A DNA stretch of 64,000 bases, taken from contig NZ_JAFEVZ010000007.1 of NCBI RefSeq assembly GCF_022802975.1, forward strand, positions 124,001-188,000, written 5' to 3'. Numbering within the stretch: the first letter of the stretch is position 1; the number at the start of each line of letters is the position of its first letter. The translations under genes and the position numbers were made by a program. The notes under the pieces were generated by a model. It was not told the origin of the DNA, did not search any database, and saw only the letters and a program-made list of their open reading frames with translations. This stretch comes from Flavobacterium pectinovorum (GTDB lineage Bacteria; Bacteroidota; Bacteroidia; Flavobacteriales; Flavobacteriaceae). Positions 54,501-61,915 of the stretch are shown piece after piece.

Positions 54501-54839
54501 AATGAGCCAACTTCTGTTTTAGACAGATGGAGACAGCCCGGTGACCAAAATACACGTTTCCCCGGAGCTACAACAACATATGGTACAGACATCTATAATG
54601 GTTATGACTACTACTCTTATTCTTCGGCTAACTATGGAGACATCTCTTACATTCAGCTGCAGTCAGCAAATTTATCTTATAGCCTTCCTAAAGCTGTTGT
54701 AGATAAGATAAAAATGAACTCTTTTTCTATTTACATGCAGGGACAAAACTTGTTTAGCTTAGAGAAATCAAAATACAGATTTGCAGGTACTATGCCTCCC
54801 TTACGAACTATTGTTTTCGGTATTAACTGTTCATTATAA
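51597..54839 (+). CDS. SusC-family TonB-dependent transporter with STN signalling domain
   Basis: A 1080-residue outer-membrane transporter. After the signal peptide (cleaved near SGFTQ) there is an STN domain (about 50-115; ITVQELFKLIKGETGYEFIF), a carboxypeptidase-regulatory-like domain (ITGKVTDRNGIPLSGVTIMIKG), a plug (GRMAGVNVEQANGLPGSS ... DADATAIYGARGANGVVLITTKRG) and a barrel ending ...FGINCSL. The STN domain passes the loaded state to FecR. The last residues end in Leu rather than Phe. It is followed after 21 bp by its SusD partner. No glycoside hydrolase lies nearby, so the cargo is probably not a glycan. Confidence 0.95.
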   Translation: MKFLQKKLFAFISKNLLNGLMKILILVSCLTLFSFSPNSGFTQNIKVEKTKTITVQELFKLIKGETGYEFIFRNDLIQNAPTVYVTKGTFKMSYLLETALAPIDCTYELSEGTIIVKKEVKQKKLDAPIKITGKVTDRNGIPLSGVTIMIKGSSVGTFSDQNGNYSISVPTLNDTLEFYYLGFKTFSIVVGRQSTIDVQLFEDALELDETVIIGYGSSRKRDLTGSISSIKAENISSQPAANPLQAMAGRMAGVNVEQANGLPGSSVNIQIRGRNSLQSGSQPLYIIDGVPFNNDAINKFSLIAANGNISPFSNINPADIDRIDVLKDADATAIYGARGANGVVLITTKRGQTGKAKLDINVYSGFGKVSRFVPMLNTAQYLELRNEAFANDGVTPDEYNAPDLLLYDQKAYTDFQKLMMGGSAPVNNIQGTLSGGNDNVKYLASVGYRNEGTVFPEDFASKRISTRMNLDYTSTDKKFLATFSAAFSKDITNLPTIDVSNSYSLPPNYPLYNEDGSFFWDYAQMNPLAQLKQKYEGVTNTLIGNAVLTYNPINDLSFKARIGYNETNLDQKAAFPLNSLPPYYLASYAQFGGSKTTNYVLEPTIDYSFNKNDWSLKALAGASWQTNDSNGHFIQADNYSSDALLFSMMAAGLLTPIYEDVSSYNFTSLFGRLTYDYGQKYFLNLNYRRDGSSKFGANNRFGNFGSIGGAWVFSQESFLADNASFLSFGKLRISYGVTGNDQIQNYLYLPLYKPGNNYDGSASLTVTNFENPNIQWETTRKFELGLDFGFFKDKLNATFNYYNNRSDNQIVYTQLPTQSGFMRYQNNIDALIENTGFECELSSKNITTDNFSWTSNFNITLPKSKLISYPGLPENSTQYKIGRPVPYIVLYDYAGIDPETGAAIYNGDDPYSPNFKEVNIGTPFYGGISNSFTYKNWSMDFLFRFSHSRGATTKLSQYKGDSALGNMINEPTSVLDRWRQPGDQNTRFPGATTTYGTDIYNGYDYYSYSSANYGDISYIQLQSANLSYSLPKAVVDKIKMNSFSIYMQGQNLFSLEKSKYRFAGTMPPLRTIVFGINCSL

Positions 54840-54860
54840 TCAAAAAAAATATTTATTATT

Positions 54861-56270
54861 ATGAAAAATTATTTAAAAAATATAGCATTCAAGTCTGTTT
54901 TTTGCACTTTTTCCCTGGTAACTTTCTTCTTGGTTTTTACTTCTTGTGATGACTTTGTAGATGTTGGAGCACCAGAAACACAAGTTGGTATGGACTTCGT
55001 ATTTTCAAACGATGCAACGGCTACCGGTTCTATTTTGGGACTCTATGACGCTGTTAAAAATAATTTAACACCAATGTACAGCGGTGTTTTGGGTACAAGT
55101 TCAGATGAGCTGGAAACCTCTTTTCCTTTTTCTTATGGAGAGTTTGCTTCTAACGAAATTTCTGTAAACAGTTATACATTGAGGTACAATATATGGATGC
55201 CTTCGTACGCTGTTATAATGCAAAGCAATTTAGCCATTAAAAGTTTGACAGAATCCACTACTTTAACTCCTTCCGTTAAAAATCAGCTTTTAGGTGAAGC
55301 TAAATTTATGCGTGCATTTGTTAACTTTTATCTGGTAAACACCTTTGGAGACATTCCCCTTCCGCTAGGTTCTAATGTAATTGAAAATGCCGAACTTCCC
55401 CGAGCATCCTCTGCTGAAGTTTGGATACAAATTACGAAAGATCTTATCGAAGCTCAAGAGTTGTTGGGAGAAAACTACCCGTCAACATCTTTTAGAACAC
55501 GAATCAATAAATCGGTTGCGAATGCCTTTCTTGCCAGAGTATATTTATATCAAAAAGATTGGCTAAATGCTGAGATAGAAGCCACGAAACTGATCACTAA
55601 CGCAAATTATGAATTAGTTGACTTAAATAACAAATTTTTAAATAGCAGCAATGAAACCATATTGCAGTTTCACAATGTAAGAGGTATTTCAAATCTGGGT
55701 TTTATTTATCAAAAAAAACCGGGATATATTCCTGATTTTTATTTAGCCAATACGATGGCTGATTCTTTTGAAGACAATGATTTGAGAAAAAGTGTCTGGA
55801 CAAAAGAAATCACTATAGGTTCTATGTCATACAGCACCATTTATAAATATCAGGATATAGAGAATAATGGTGATGAGTACGATGTTGTACTGCGTTTAGC
55901 AGAACAATATTTGATAAGAGCTGAAGCTCGCGCACATCTTAATAATATTGATGGTGCCAGCGGTGCCCTAGCCGACTTAAATGTTATTAGGGAGAAAGCC
56001 GGTTTAGATGGTTTGTCTGGATTAAACCAAGCTCAAACTTTACTTGCTGTTGAAAATGAGCGAAAGTTTGAATTATTTGGCGAGTGGGGACATCGCTGGT
56101 TTGACTTGAAACGTACACCAAGTTTAAACAATTCTGCCTTAACAAGAGCAGATGATGTAATTTCTGTTATCAAAGACACATGGAAATCTACATCTGTACT
56201 CTATCCAATTCCAGCCGAGGAAAGAAGGCTCAACACGAATCTTACTCAAAATCCCGGATACGAATTTTAG
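54861..56270 (+). CDS. SusD-family outer-membrane lipoprotein
   Basis: A 469-residue lipoprotein (lipobox FTSC, Cys29) with SusD-type TPR helices (LLGEAKFMRAFVNFYLVNTFGDIPLP), the C-terminal ENERKFELFGEWGHRWFDLKRT motif and the closing PIPAEERRLNTNLTQNPGYEF. It is about 100 residues shorter than the fructan SusD, within the range of RagB-like members associated with peptide-type cargo. It forms the lid of the preceding SusC. Cargo identity is inferred only from the downstream redox and protease genes. Confidence 0.92.
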   Translation: MKNYLKNIAFKSVFCTFSLVTFFLVFTSCDDFVDVGAPETQVGMDFVFSNDATATGSILGLYDAVKNNLTPMYSGVLGTSSDELETSFPFSYGEFASNEISVNSYTLRYNIWMPSYAVIMQSNLAIKSLTESTTLTPSVKNQLLGEAKFMRAFVNFYLVNTFGDIPLPLGSNVIENAELPRASSAEVWIQITKDLIEAQELLGENYPSTSFRTRINKSVANAFLARVYLYQKDWLNAEIEATKLITNANYELVDLNNKFLNSSNETILQFHNVRGISNLGFIYQKKPGYIPDFYLANTMADSFEDNDLRKSVWTKEITIGSMSYSTIYKYQDIENNGDEYDVVLRLAEQYLIRAEARAHLNNIDGASGALADLNVIREKAGLDGLSGLNQAQTLLAVENERKFELFGEWGHRWFDLKRTPSLNNSALTRADDVISVIKDTWKSTSVLYPIPAEERRLNTNLTQNPGYEF

Positions 56271-56309
56271 TTTATATCGTTTCGCAGTAAAAATTTCATA
56301 TAAATAAGA

Positions 56310-57689
56310 ATGAAAAAATATATAGTAGTTGTAATGTTAACTTTATTTTGGTCCTGTAAAAATGAGACTGATACGAAAGTGTACACCATTCTGTCTGGAA
56401 AAATAAAAAACAGTACGGCAAAAGATTTTTCTGTAATGTCCAGCGGTGGTTTTTCTAAAAAAATTAAAATAAACAATAATGGCAGTTTTGCAGATACTCT
56501 TGATATTGATACGGGAGTTTATAATCTATATACCGATCAAAATTTCACTCCCATCTATTTTAAAAAAGGAGCAAATGTGGGTCTTGTAATTGATGAAAAA
56601 AATGCGGATTCTCCTTTTGTTTTTTCAGGAGACGAAGCCGATTTGAATAATTACTATGCCAGTAAGACAAAAAAAGAAACTTCTTTCTCTGCAAACGACA
56701 ATAAACTTTTTGCTCTGCCGGAAGCTGCTTTTGCAGATCAAATAAACAGTCATCAGAAAGAATTAGAGAAAAATTTGGATAATTATAAAAATATTCCAGA
56801 GGAAATAAAAAAAAGTGAGCTGCGTTCGTTGAATTACAGCAGATTACTCAAAAAAATAATTTACAAAAATACAAACACTAATAACAATGTTGTAACTCAA
56901 ACTTCTAAAGACTTTAACAAAGAAATAATTGATATTAACCTTAATAATGGTGATGATTATTTTTACTCTTCGGATTATAGAGGTATTGTAAATCAGATTG
57001 TTTATGAGAAAGCCCAAGAAATTAGTACAAAAGATGCAATATCCTATTTTGAGGCATTTGTAAAAGTAAGTAGAGAGATTAACAATGAGGAAATAAAAAA
57101 TGAACTACTATACTCAAACATCTTATCTAGTCTTCCTACCAGTACTACTAAAAAATTTGATTTAAATATTTTTTTAAGTATGTCTACTAATAAAAAGTAC
57201 AATCAAGAAGTAAAAGAACTCTACAACAAGGTTGCTAAATTAGATAAAGGAAAGCCATCACCTCTGTTCAAAAACTACGAAAACTTTGACGGCAGCACTA
57301 CATCCCTAAATGATTTAAGAGGAAGATATGTCTATATTGATGTGTGGGCAACCTGGTGCGGACCATGCAAACGAGAAATACCATATTTGAAGAAATTTGA
57401 AAAACAATATGAAGGTAAAAACATTGTATTTGTCAGTATTTCCGTAGATGCTCAAAAGGATAAGCAGAAGTGGAAAGAAATGGTGAAAAAGAATGCACTC
57501 AAAGGCATTCAATTGATAACTGATAATGAATTCAATACCGAATTTATCAAAGGCTATCAAATTACGGGAATTCCCAGATTTATAATTTTAGATCCTAAAG
57601 GAAATATTATAGATGCAAATGCAATAAGACCTTCAGACGAGGTAAACTTAAAAGCATTTTTTGATAAATTAAATCTGGCAAGCTTGTAA
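56310..57689 (+). CDS. TlpA-like thioredoxin-fold lipoprotein (first copy)
   Basis: A 459-residue lipoprotein (FWSC, Cys16). The last ~150 residues form a TlpA/ResA-like thioredoxin domain with the redox pair Cys350/Cys353 in DVWATWCGPCKREIP and a cis-Pro loop (ITGIPRFIILD). The long N-terminal part (about 20-310) is all alpha/beta with many Lys/Asn and no named domain that I can assign. It would reduce or isomerise disulfides in the periplasm. It is 39 bp after SusD and is followed by a hairpin, so it may end a first transcription unit. Confidence 0.9.
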   Translation: MKKYIVVVMLTLFWSCKNETDTKVYTILSGKIKNSTAKDFSVMSSGGFSKKIKINNNGSFADTLDIDTGVYNLYTDQNFTPIYFKKGANVGLVIDEKNADSPFVFSGDEADLNNYYASKTKKETSFSANDNKLFALPEAAFADQINSHQKELEKNLDNYKNIPEEIKKSELRSLNYSRLLKKIIYKNTNTNNNVVTQTSKDFNKEIIDINLNNGDDYFYSSDYRGIVNQIVYEKAQEISTKDAISYFEAFVKVSREINNEEIKNELLYSNILSSLPTSTTKKFDLNIFLSMSTNKKYNQEVKELYNKVAKLDKGKPSPLFKNYENFDGSTTSLNDLRGRYVYIDVWATWCGPCKREIPYLKKFEKQYEGKNIVFVSISVDAQKDKQKWKEMVKKNALKGIQLITDNEFNTEFIKGYQITGIPRFIILDPKGNIIDANAIRPSDEVNLKAFFDKLNLASL

Positions 57690-57772
57690 TAGGATTTTTT
57701 CTTTCAATGTTGTTAAATAAGATGATAGAATAGGATTTATTTAACCACAATACTTAAATAGAATTAAAAATA

Positions 57773-57806
57773 AAACTTCCCGATTCGGTTTTCGATAGGG
57801 AAGTTT
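57773..57806 (+). terminator. Hairpin between the two tlpA-like genes
   Basis: AAACTTCCC (57773-57781) pairs with GGGAAGTTT (57798-57806). There is only a short T stretch, so partial termination or an mRNA boundary is likely; the next start codon is 18 bp away. Confidence 0.5.
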
Positions 57807-57823
57807 CAAAAATCAAACAAAAA

Positions 57824-58942
57824 ATGAAAAAAATAATTTTGTCAGGTCTTGCAGTAGCCGCAACAATAGTTTCGTGCTCAAATAAAGAAGAAGGTTATAC
57901 TATAAACGGAAAATTTGCCGATGTAAAGGAAGGCACCGTTTATTTAGAATTTACCGATGGAGATAAGACAATTACAGATTCTACTCAAATTAAAGACGGA
58001 AGCTTTACATTCAAGGGAAAATTAGAGGAGCCTCTGCTTTATTCTATAAAATTAAACAAAGCACAAAATGGAGCTCAATTTTTATTAGACAATGAAGATA
58101 TAACTTTCGAAGCCAAAAAAGATTCCCTGTTTTTTGCAAAAGTGTCGGGTGCTGCCCAGGATTCTATTTATAAATCTTTTTATGAAAATGAATATAAAAA
58201 GATCGCCGCATTAATGGAGCCTTATTACAAAACAGATGACTCTTTGACCCAGAGCGGAAAAGTAAAATTGACTCCCTCTCAAGAAATTATGTTGAACAAA
58301 CGCTGGGAAAATATCCGAAAGTTTGTCGACGATGTAACAGGAAAATTTATTGTCTCGCACAAAGACAAACTAGCTGGAGCCTTGATTATTAATGAAAGAG
58401 TGGCTAGTTCTGGGACACCAGAGAAAGTAAAAGAATATTATGATATTCTGACTCCTGAAATTCAAAAATCGTTTTATGGTAAAAAAATAAAAAATACCAT
58501 TGAAATTAATGAAAAAACGGCAGTTGGAGTAATGGCTCCCCTGTTTTCTCAAACTGACGTAAGTGGGAAAATAGTAAAATTATCTGATTATAAAGGAAAA
58601 TATGTCTTAGTAGATTTTTGGGCCTCTTGGTGCGGTCCCTGCCGCGAAGAAAATCCTAATGTCGTTTTGGCTTACAATACCTATCATGATAAAGGGTTTG
58701 AAGTTTTGGGTATATCACTGGATGATAGAAAGAAAGATTGGGAAAAAGCTATTGAAAAAGATGGTCTCACATGGACTCATGTTTCTGACTTAAAAGGCTG
58801 GGAGAACCAAGTGGCTGGTTTATACGGTGTAAACGCAGTTCCAACAAATTATTTAATCGGACCTGATGGAAAAATAGTTGCTAAAAATCTTCGAAAATCA
58901 GAATTGCAGTCTAAACTGAAAGAAATTTTTAATAAATCGTAA
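57824..58942 (+). CDS. TlpA-like thioredoxin-fold lipoprotein with DUF4369-type N-terminus (second copy)
   Basis: A 372-residue lipoprotein (IVSC, Cys18). The N-terminal ~100 residues (GYTINGKFADVKEGTVYLEF ... GSFTFKGKLEEPLLYSIKL) match the DUF4369 domain common in Bacteroidota TlpA proteins. The C-terminal thioredoxin domain has Cys270/Cys273 in DFWASWCGPCREENP and the cis-Pro loop NAVPTNYLIG. It is probably a periplasmic disulfide reductase that needs electrons from a DsbD-type partner, and such a partner is encoded two genes on. It shares family but not close sequence with the first copy. Confidence 0.92.
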   Translation: MKKIILSGLAVAATIVSCSNKEEGYTINGKFADVKEGTVYLEFTDGDKTITDSTQIKDGSFTFKGKLEEPLLYSIKLNKAQNGAQFLLDNEDITFEAKKDSLFFAKVSGAAQDSIYKSFYENEYKKIAALMEPYYKTDDSLTQSGKVKLTPSQEIMLNKRWENIRKFVDDVTGKFIVSHKDKLAGALIINERVASSGTPEKVKEYYDILTPEIQKSFYGKKIKNTIEINEKTAVGVMAPLFSQTDVSGKIVKLSDYKGKYVLVDFWASWCGPCREENPNVVLAYNTYHDKGFEVLGISLDDRKKDWEKAIEKDGLTWTHVSDLKGWENQVAGLYGVNAVPTNYLIGPDGKIVAKNLRKSELQSKLKEIFNKS

Positions 58943-59024
58943 TTAATTCTTCTGTAAAATATGAAACGATTGTTGCAGTAATAATCGTTTCATAAAAATA
59001 ACAACAAACTTCACAATCAAAAAA

Positions 59025-61817
59025 ATGAAAAAAAACATCTTTCTGGGCTTCTGCTCACTGGCTTTCTGCACCCTTATTTCAGCACAGAGTAAAGCAGATA
59101 AATTCAAAAAAATCAAAGAATTAGGCGGAATAGAAGAATATTTGTACCTGCCAAACGGAATGAATATTCTGCTTCTTCAGGACAATGCTTCACCGGTTGC
59201 AACTGTACAAATTGTGTATCGCGTAGGATCCAAAAATGAAGTTTTGGGAAACACGGGCTCAACACACCTTTTAGAGCATTTAATGTTCAAGGGGACACCG
59301 ACCTTCAATAAAAATAACGGAAATACAATTACAGATGTCCTTCAAAATACCGGTGCACAGCTAAACGCGACAACCTGGTATGACCGCACCAATTATTTCG
59401 AAACGCTGCCCAGCGATAAAATTGAATTAGCGCTGCAGATTGAAGCGGACAGAATGCGCAATTCTTTATTGACAAAAGAAGATAAAGAAGCTGAAATGAC
59501 GGTTGTGCGCAATGAATTTGAACGCGGCGAAAACGACCCAAACAGTTTACTGAATCAGGAAATCTGGTCATCGGCTTATATTGCGCATCCCTACCATCAT
59601 GCTACAATAGGCTGGAAATCGGATATTGAAAAAGCGCCGATTGAAGTTTTGCGTAATTTTTACAATACCTACTACTGGCCGGATAATGCAACGCTGACCA
59701 TTATTGGCGATTTTAAAAAAGAGAATGTTTTTAATTTAGTGGATAAGTATTTTGGCGGCATTACAAAAGCCCCAAATGCAATGCCTCAGCCCTACACTGA
59801 AGAACCGATACAATACGGTCCCCGCAAAATTATTATAAAAAAAACAGGAGAATTAGGCGTTGTGAACAAAGCATATAAAATTCCGGGTGCTTTAAATGAA
59901 GATCTTCCTGCCTTGAAAATTTTAGGAGAAATTATTGGATCAGGACCTTCGGCAATTTTAAATACAACTTTCGTAGACAGCGGATTGGGAATTTATACCT
60001 ATGCAAATGTATCCCAGTTTAAAGAGGTAGGCCTTTTTATGATTGGTGTAGGTTTTCCAACCACTTCAAATCATGAAGATATCGACTCTAAAATAGCTGA
60101 AGTGGTTGCCAAAATAAAAAAAGACGGCGTAACAGCCGATGAGATAAATCGCGTAACAGCGAAAATAAGTGCAGAGACCCTTTTAGCCCGAGACGGTTCA
60201 GGAGTTATTTCCTCTGAGCTAAACGAAGCCATTGCCGCTGGCGACTGGACCATTTATATCACAGGAGTAGACAAACTTAAAAAAGTAACACCTGCAGATG
60301 TTCTTCGTGTAGCGCAAAAATACCTGATAGAAGACCAAAGCACAACAGGTTATTTTATTCCAAAACAAAGCGGAACCCAAAGTCAGGGTGAGCCGCAGGC
60401 AAATAATTTCATTCCTTCTACTGGTCCTTTTTATTATAGACACCCGGAAGGCAGACATGCTCACGAAGAAACTTCATCAGGAGCGTCATTGCTGCAAAAA
60501 AACACTATGGCAGATACTGCTGTTAATGAAATAGCAATCGAAAAAAGTGCTTCGGCTTACAAAAGAGAAAAAGTAGTGGGTATTGATGTGGTTTCTGTAA
60601 AAACTTCGGCTAAGGATTTCGTAACTGTTGCTGCAAGCATTTCGTTGGGAAATTTTGTCAATGAAACTAAAAATCCTATGATTCCTTCTTTAACAGCTTC
60701 TATGCTGTCAAAAGGAACTACACTGAATGATAAATTTAAATTCTCTGAAAAACTAGAAAAATTAGGAGTGTATTTAAATGTTAATGCAAATACAACAAAT
60801 ATATATATCGATTTTAAATGCCTTAAAAAGGACTTAGATCAGGTGATTGCTTTGTTGGCAGAAGAGATCCGAAATCCATTATTTGACCAGAAGGAATTCG
60901 AAAACCTAAAACAGCAGTATACTGGAAATATTCAGCAAGGTTTAAACGATCCAGGCCAAAGGGGAAGTATTGCTTTAACGCAGGCAATTTATCCAAAAGC
61001 AAATCCAAATTACAATTTAAGTGTAGAAGAAGATCTGACCAATATTAAAAATGCCACATTGGATGAAGTAAAAGCATTCCATAAAAAATATTTTGGACCG
61101 GCTTCGATGCATTTAGTGATTGTAGGCGATACTGAAGGAGCAAACCTAAACAATTCTTTAAAAAAATCATTTAAAAATTGGAATGGCGGCGTTTCAGAAA
61201 CTTTAAAATTTGAAGAAACTGCAAAAGTGCCTTCCAAAACAGAAGTTATTACCATCGCTGAAAAACCCAGTGCAGAATTATACATTGGACAATATACAGG
61301 TTTAAAAAGAGCAGATGCAGATTATATTCCGTTTTACATCGCCAATTATACATTAGGTGCAGGTTTTGCCGGCCGCTTAATGCAGACTGTTCGTGATACC
61401 GATGGCTTAACCTATAGTATTTCTTCTTCAATGGGCGGAAATATCATGACTGGAGGCTACTGGATGATAAATGCTTCATTCAATCCGTCGTTATTTCAAA
61501 AAGGACTGGATGCCACGATGGTTCAGTTAAATAAATGGGTGAAAGAAGGAATAACAGCTGAAGAATTAGAGAATAAGAAAACTAATTTAATCGGAAGTTT
61601 TAAAGTAGGACTTTCCACTACAAATGGGGTTGCAGGTACTATTTTGAGTTTCATTGAAAGAGGTTTGGAACCAAGCTACATCGAGCAGTATCCAAAAGAT
61701 ATTCAAAAAGTTACTTTGAAAGAAGTTAATGATGCCATAACTAAATATGTCCAGCTTGATAAAATGATAATTATTAAATCAGGTTCATTGGATAAAGATG
61801 GCAATCCGATTCAATAA
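59025..61817 (+). CDS. M16-family (pitrilysin-type) zinc peptidase
   Basis: A 930-residue, two-repeat M16 protein with a signal peptide (cleaved near LISAQ). The inverted zinc motif HLLEH (His81, Glu84, His85) and the downstream ligand Glu164 in VRNEFERGEN are present in the first half. The second half (from about residue 510) repeats the fold without the motif, as in M16A/B enzymes. The family degrades small peptides up to a few kDa inside a closed chamber. In the periplasm, after reduction of disulfides by the neighbouring TlpA proteins, it could digest peptides brought in by SusCD. It is 82 bp after the second tlpA-like gene. Confidence 0.93.
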   Translation: MKKNIFLGFCSLAFCTLISAQSKADKFKKIKELGGIEEYLYLPNGMNILLLQDNASPVATVQIVYRVGSKNEVLGNTGSTHLLEHLMFKGTPTFNKNNGNTITDVLQNTGAQLNATTWYDRTNYFETLPSDKIELALQIEADRMRNSLLTKEDKEAEMTVVRNEFERGENDPNSLLNQEIWSSAYIAHPYHHATIGWKSDIEKAPIEVLRNFYNTYYWPDNATLTIIGDFKKENVFNLVDKYFGGITKAPNAMPQPYTEEPIQYGPRKIIIKKTGELGVVNKAYKIPGALNEDLPALKILGEIIGSGPSAILNTTFVDSGLGIYTYANVSQFKEVGLFMIGVGFPTTSNHEDIDSKIAEVVAKIKKDGVTADEINRVTAKISAETLLARDGSGVISSELNEAIAAGDWTIYITGVDKLKKVTPADVLRVAQKYLIEDQSTTGYFIPKQSGTQSQGEPQANNFIPSTGPFYYRHPEGRHAHEETSSGASLLQKNTMADTAVNEIAIEKSASAYKREKVVGIDVVSVKTSAKDFVTVAASISLGNFVNETKNPMIPSLTASMLSKGTTLNDKFKFSEKLEKLGVYLNVNANTTNIYIDFKCLKKDLDQVIALLAEEIRNPLFDQKEFENLKQQYTGNIQQGLNDPGQRGSIALTQAIYPKANPNYNLSVEEDLTNIKNATLDEVKAFHKKYFGPASMHLVIVGDTEGANLNNSLKKSFKNWNGGVSETLKFEETAKVPSKTEVITIAEKPSAELYIGQYTGLKRADADYIPFYIANYTLGAGFAGRLMQTVRDTDGLTYSISSSMGGNIMTGGYWMINASFNPSLFQKGLDATMVQLNKWVKEGITAEELENKKTNLIGSFKVGLSTTNGVAGTILSFIERGLEPSYIEQYPKDIQKVTLKEVNDAITKYVQLDKMIIIKSGSLDKDGNPIQ

Positions 61818-61880
61818 AATATAAGCTGCCTTCCCAAATTATTATAAAATTATGAATTAGTTATTATTTCACGGAGGCAT

Positions 61881-61907
61881 GAAAGAGCTGTTTTTTACAG
61901 CTCTTTC
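61881..61907 (+). terminator. Intrinsic terminator after the M16 gene
   Basis: A perfect 11-bp stem GAAAGAGCTGT / ACAGCTCTTTC with a T5 loop, followed by TTTAAAAAA. It ends only 8 bp before the dsbD-like start codon, so that gene needs read-through, a promoter inside the hairpin region or a near-leaderless transcript. Confidence 0.75.
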
Positions 61908-61915
61908 TTTAAAAA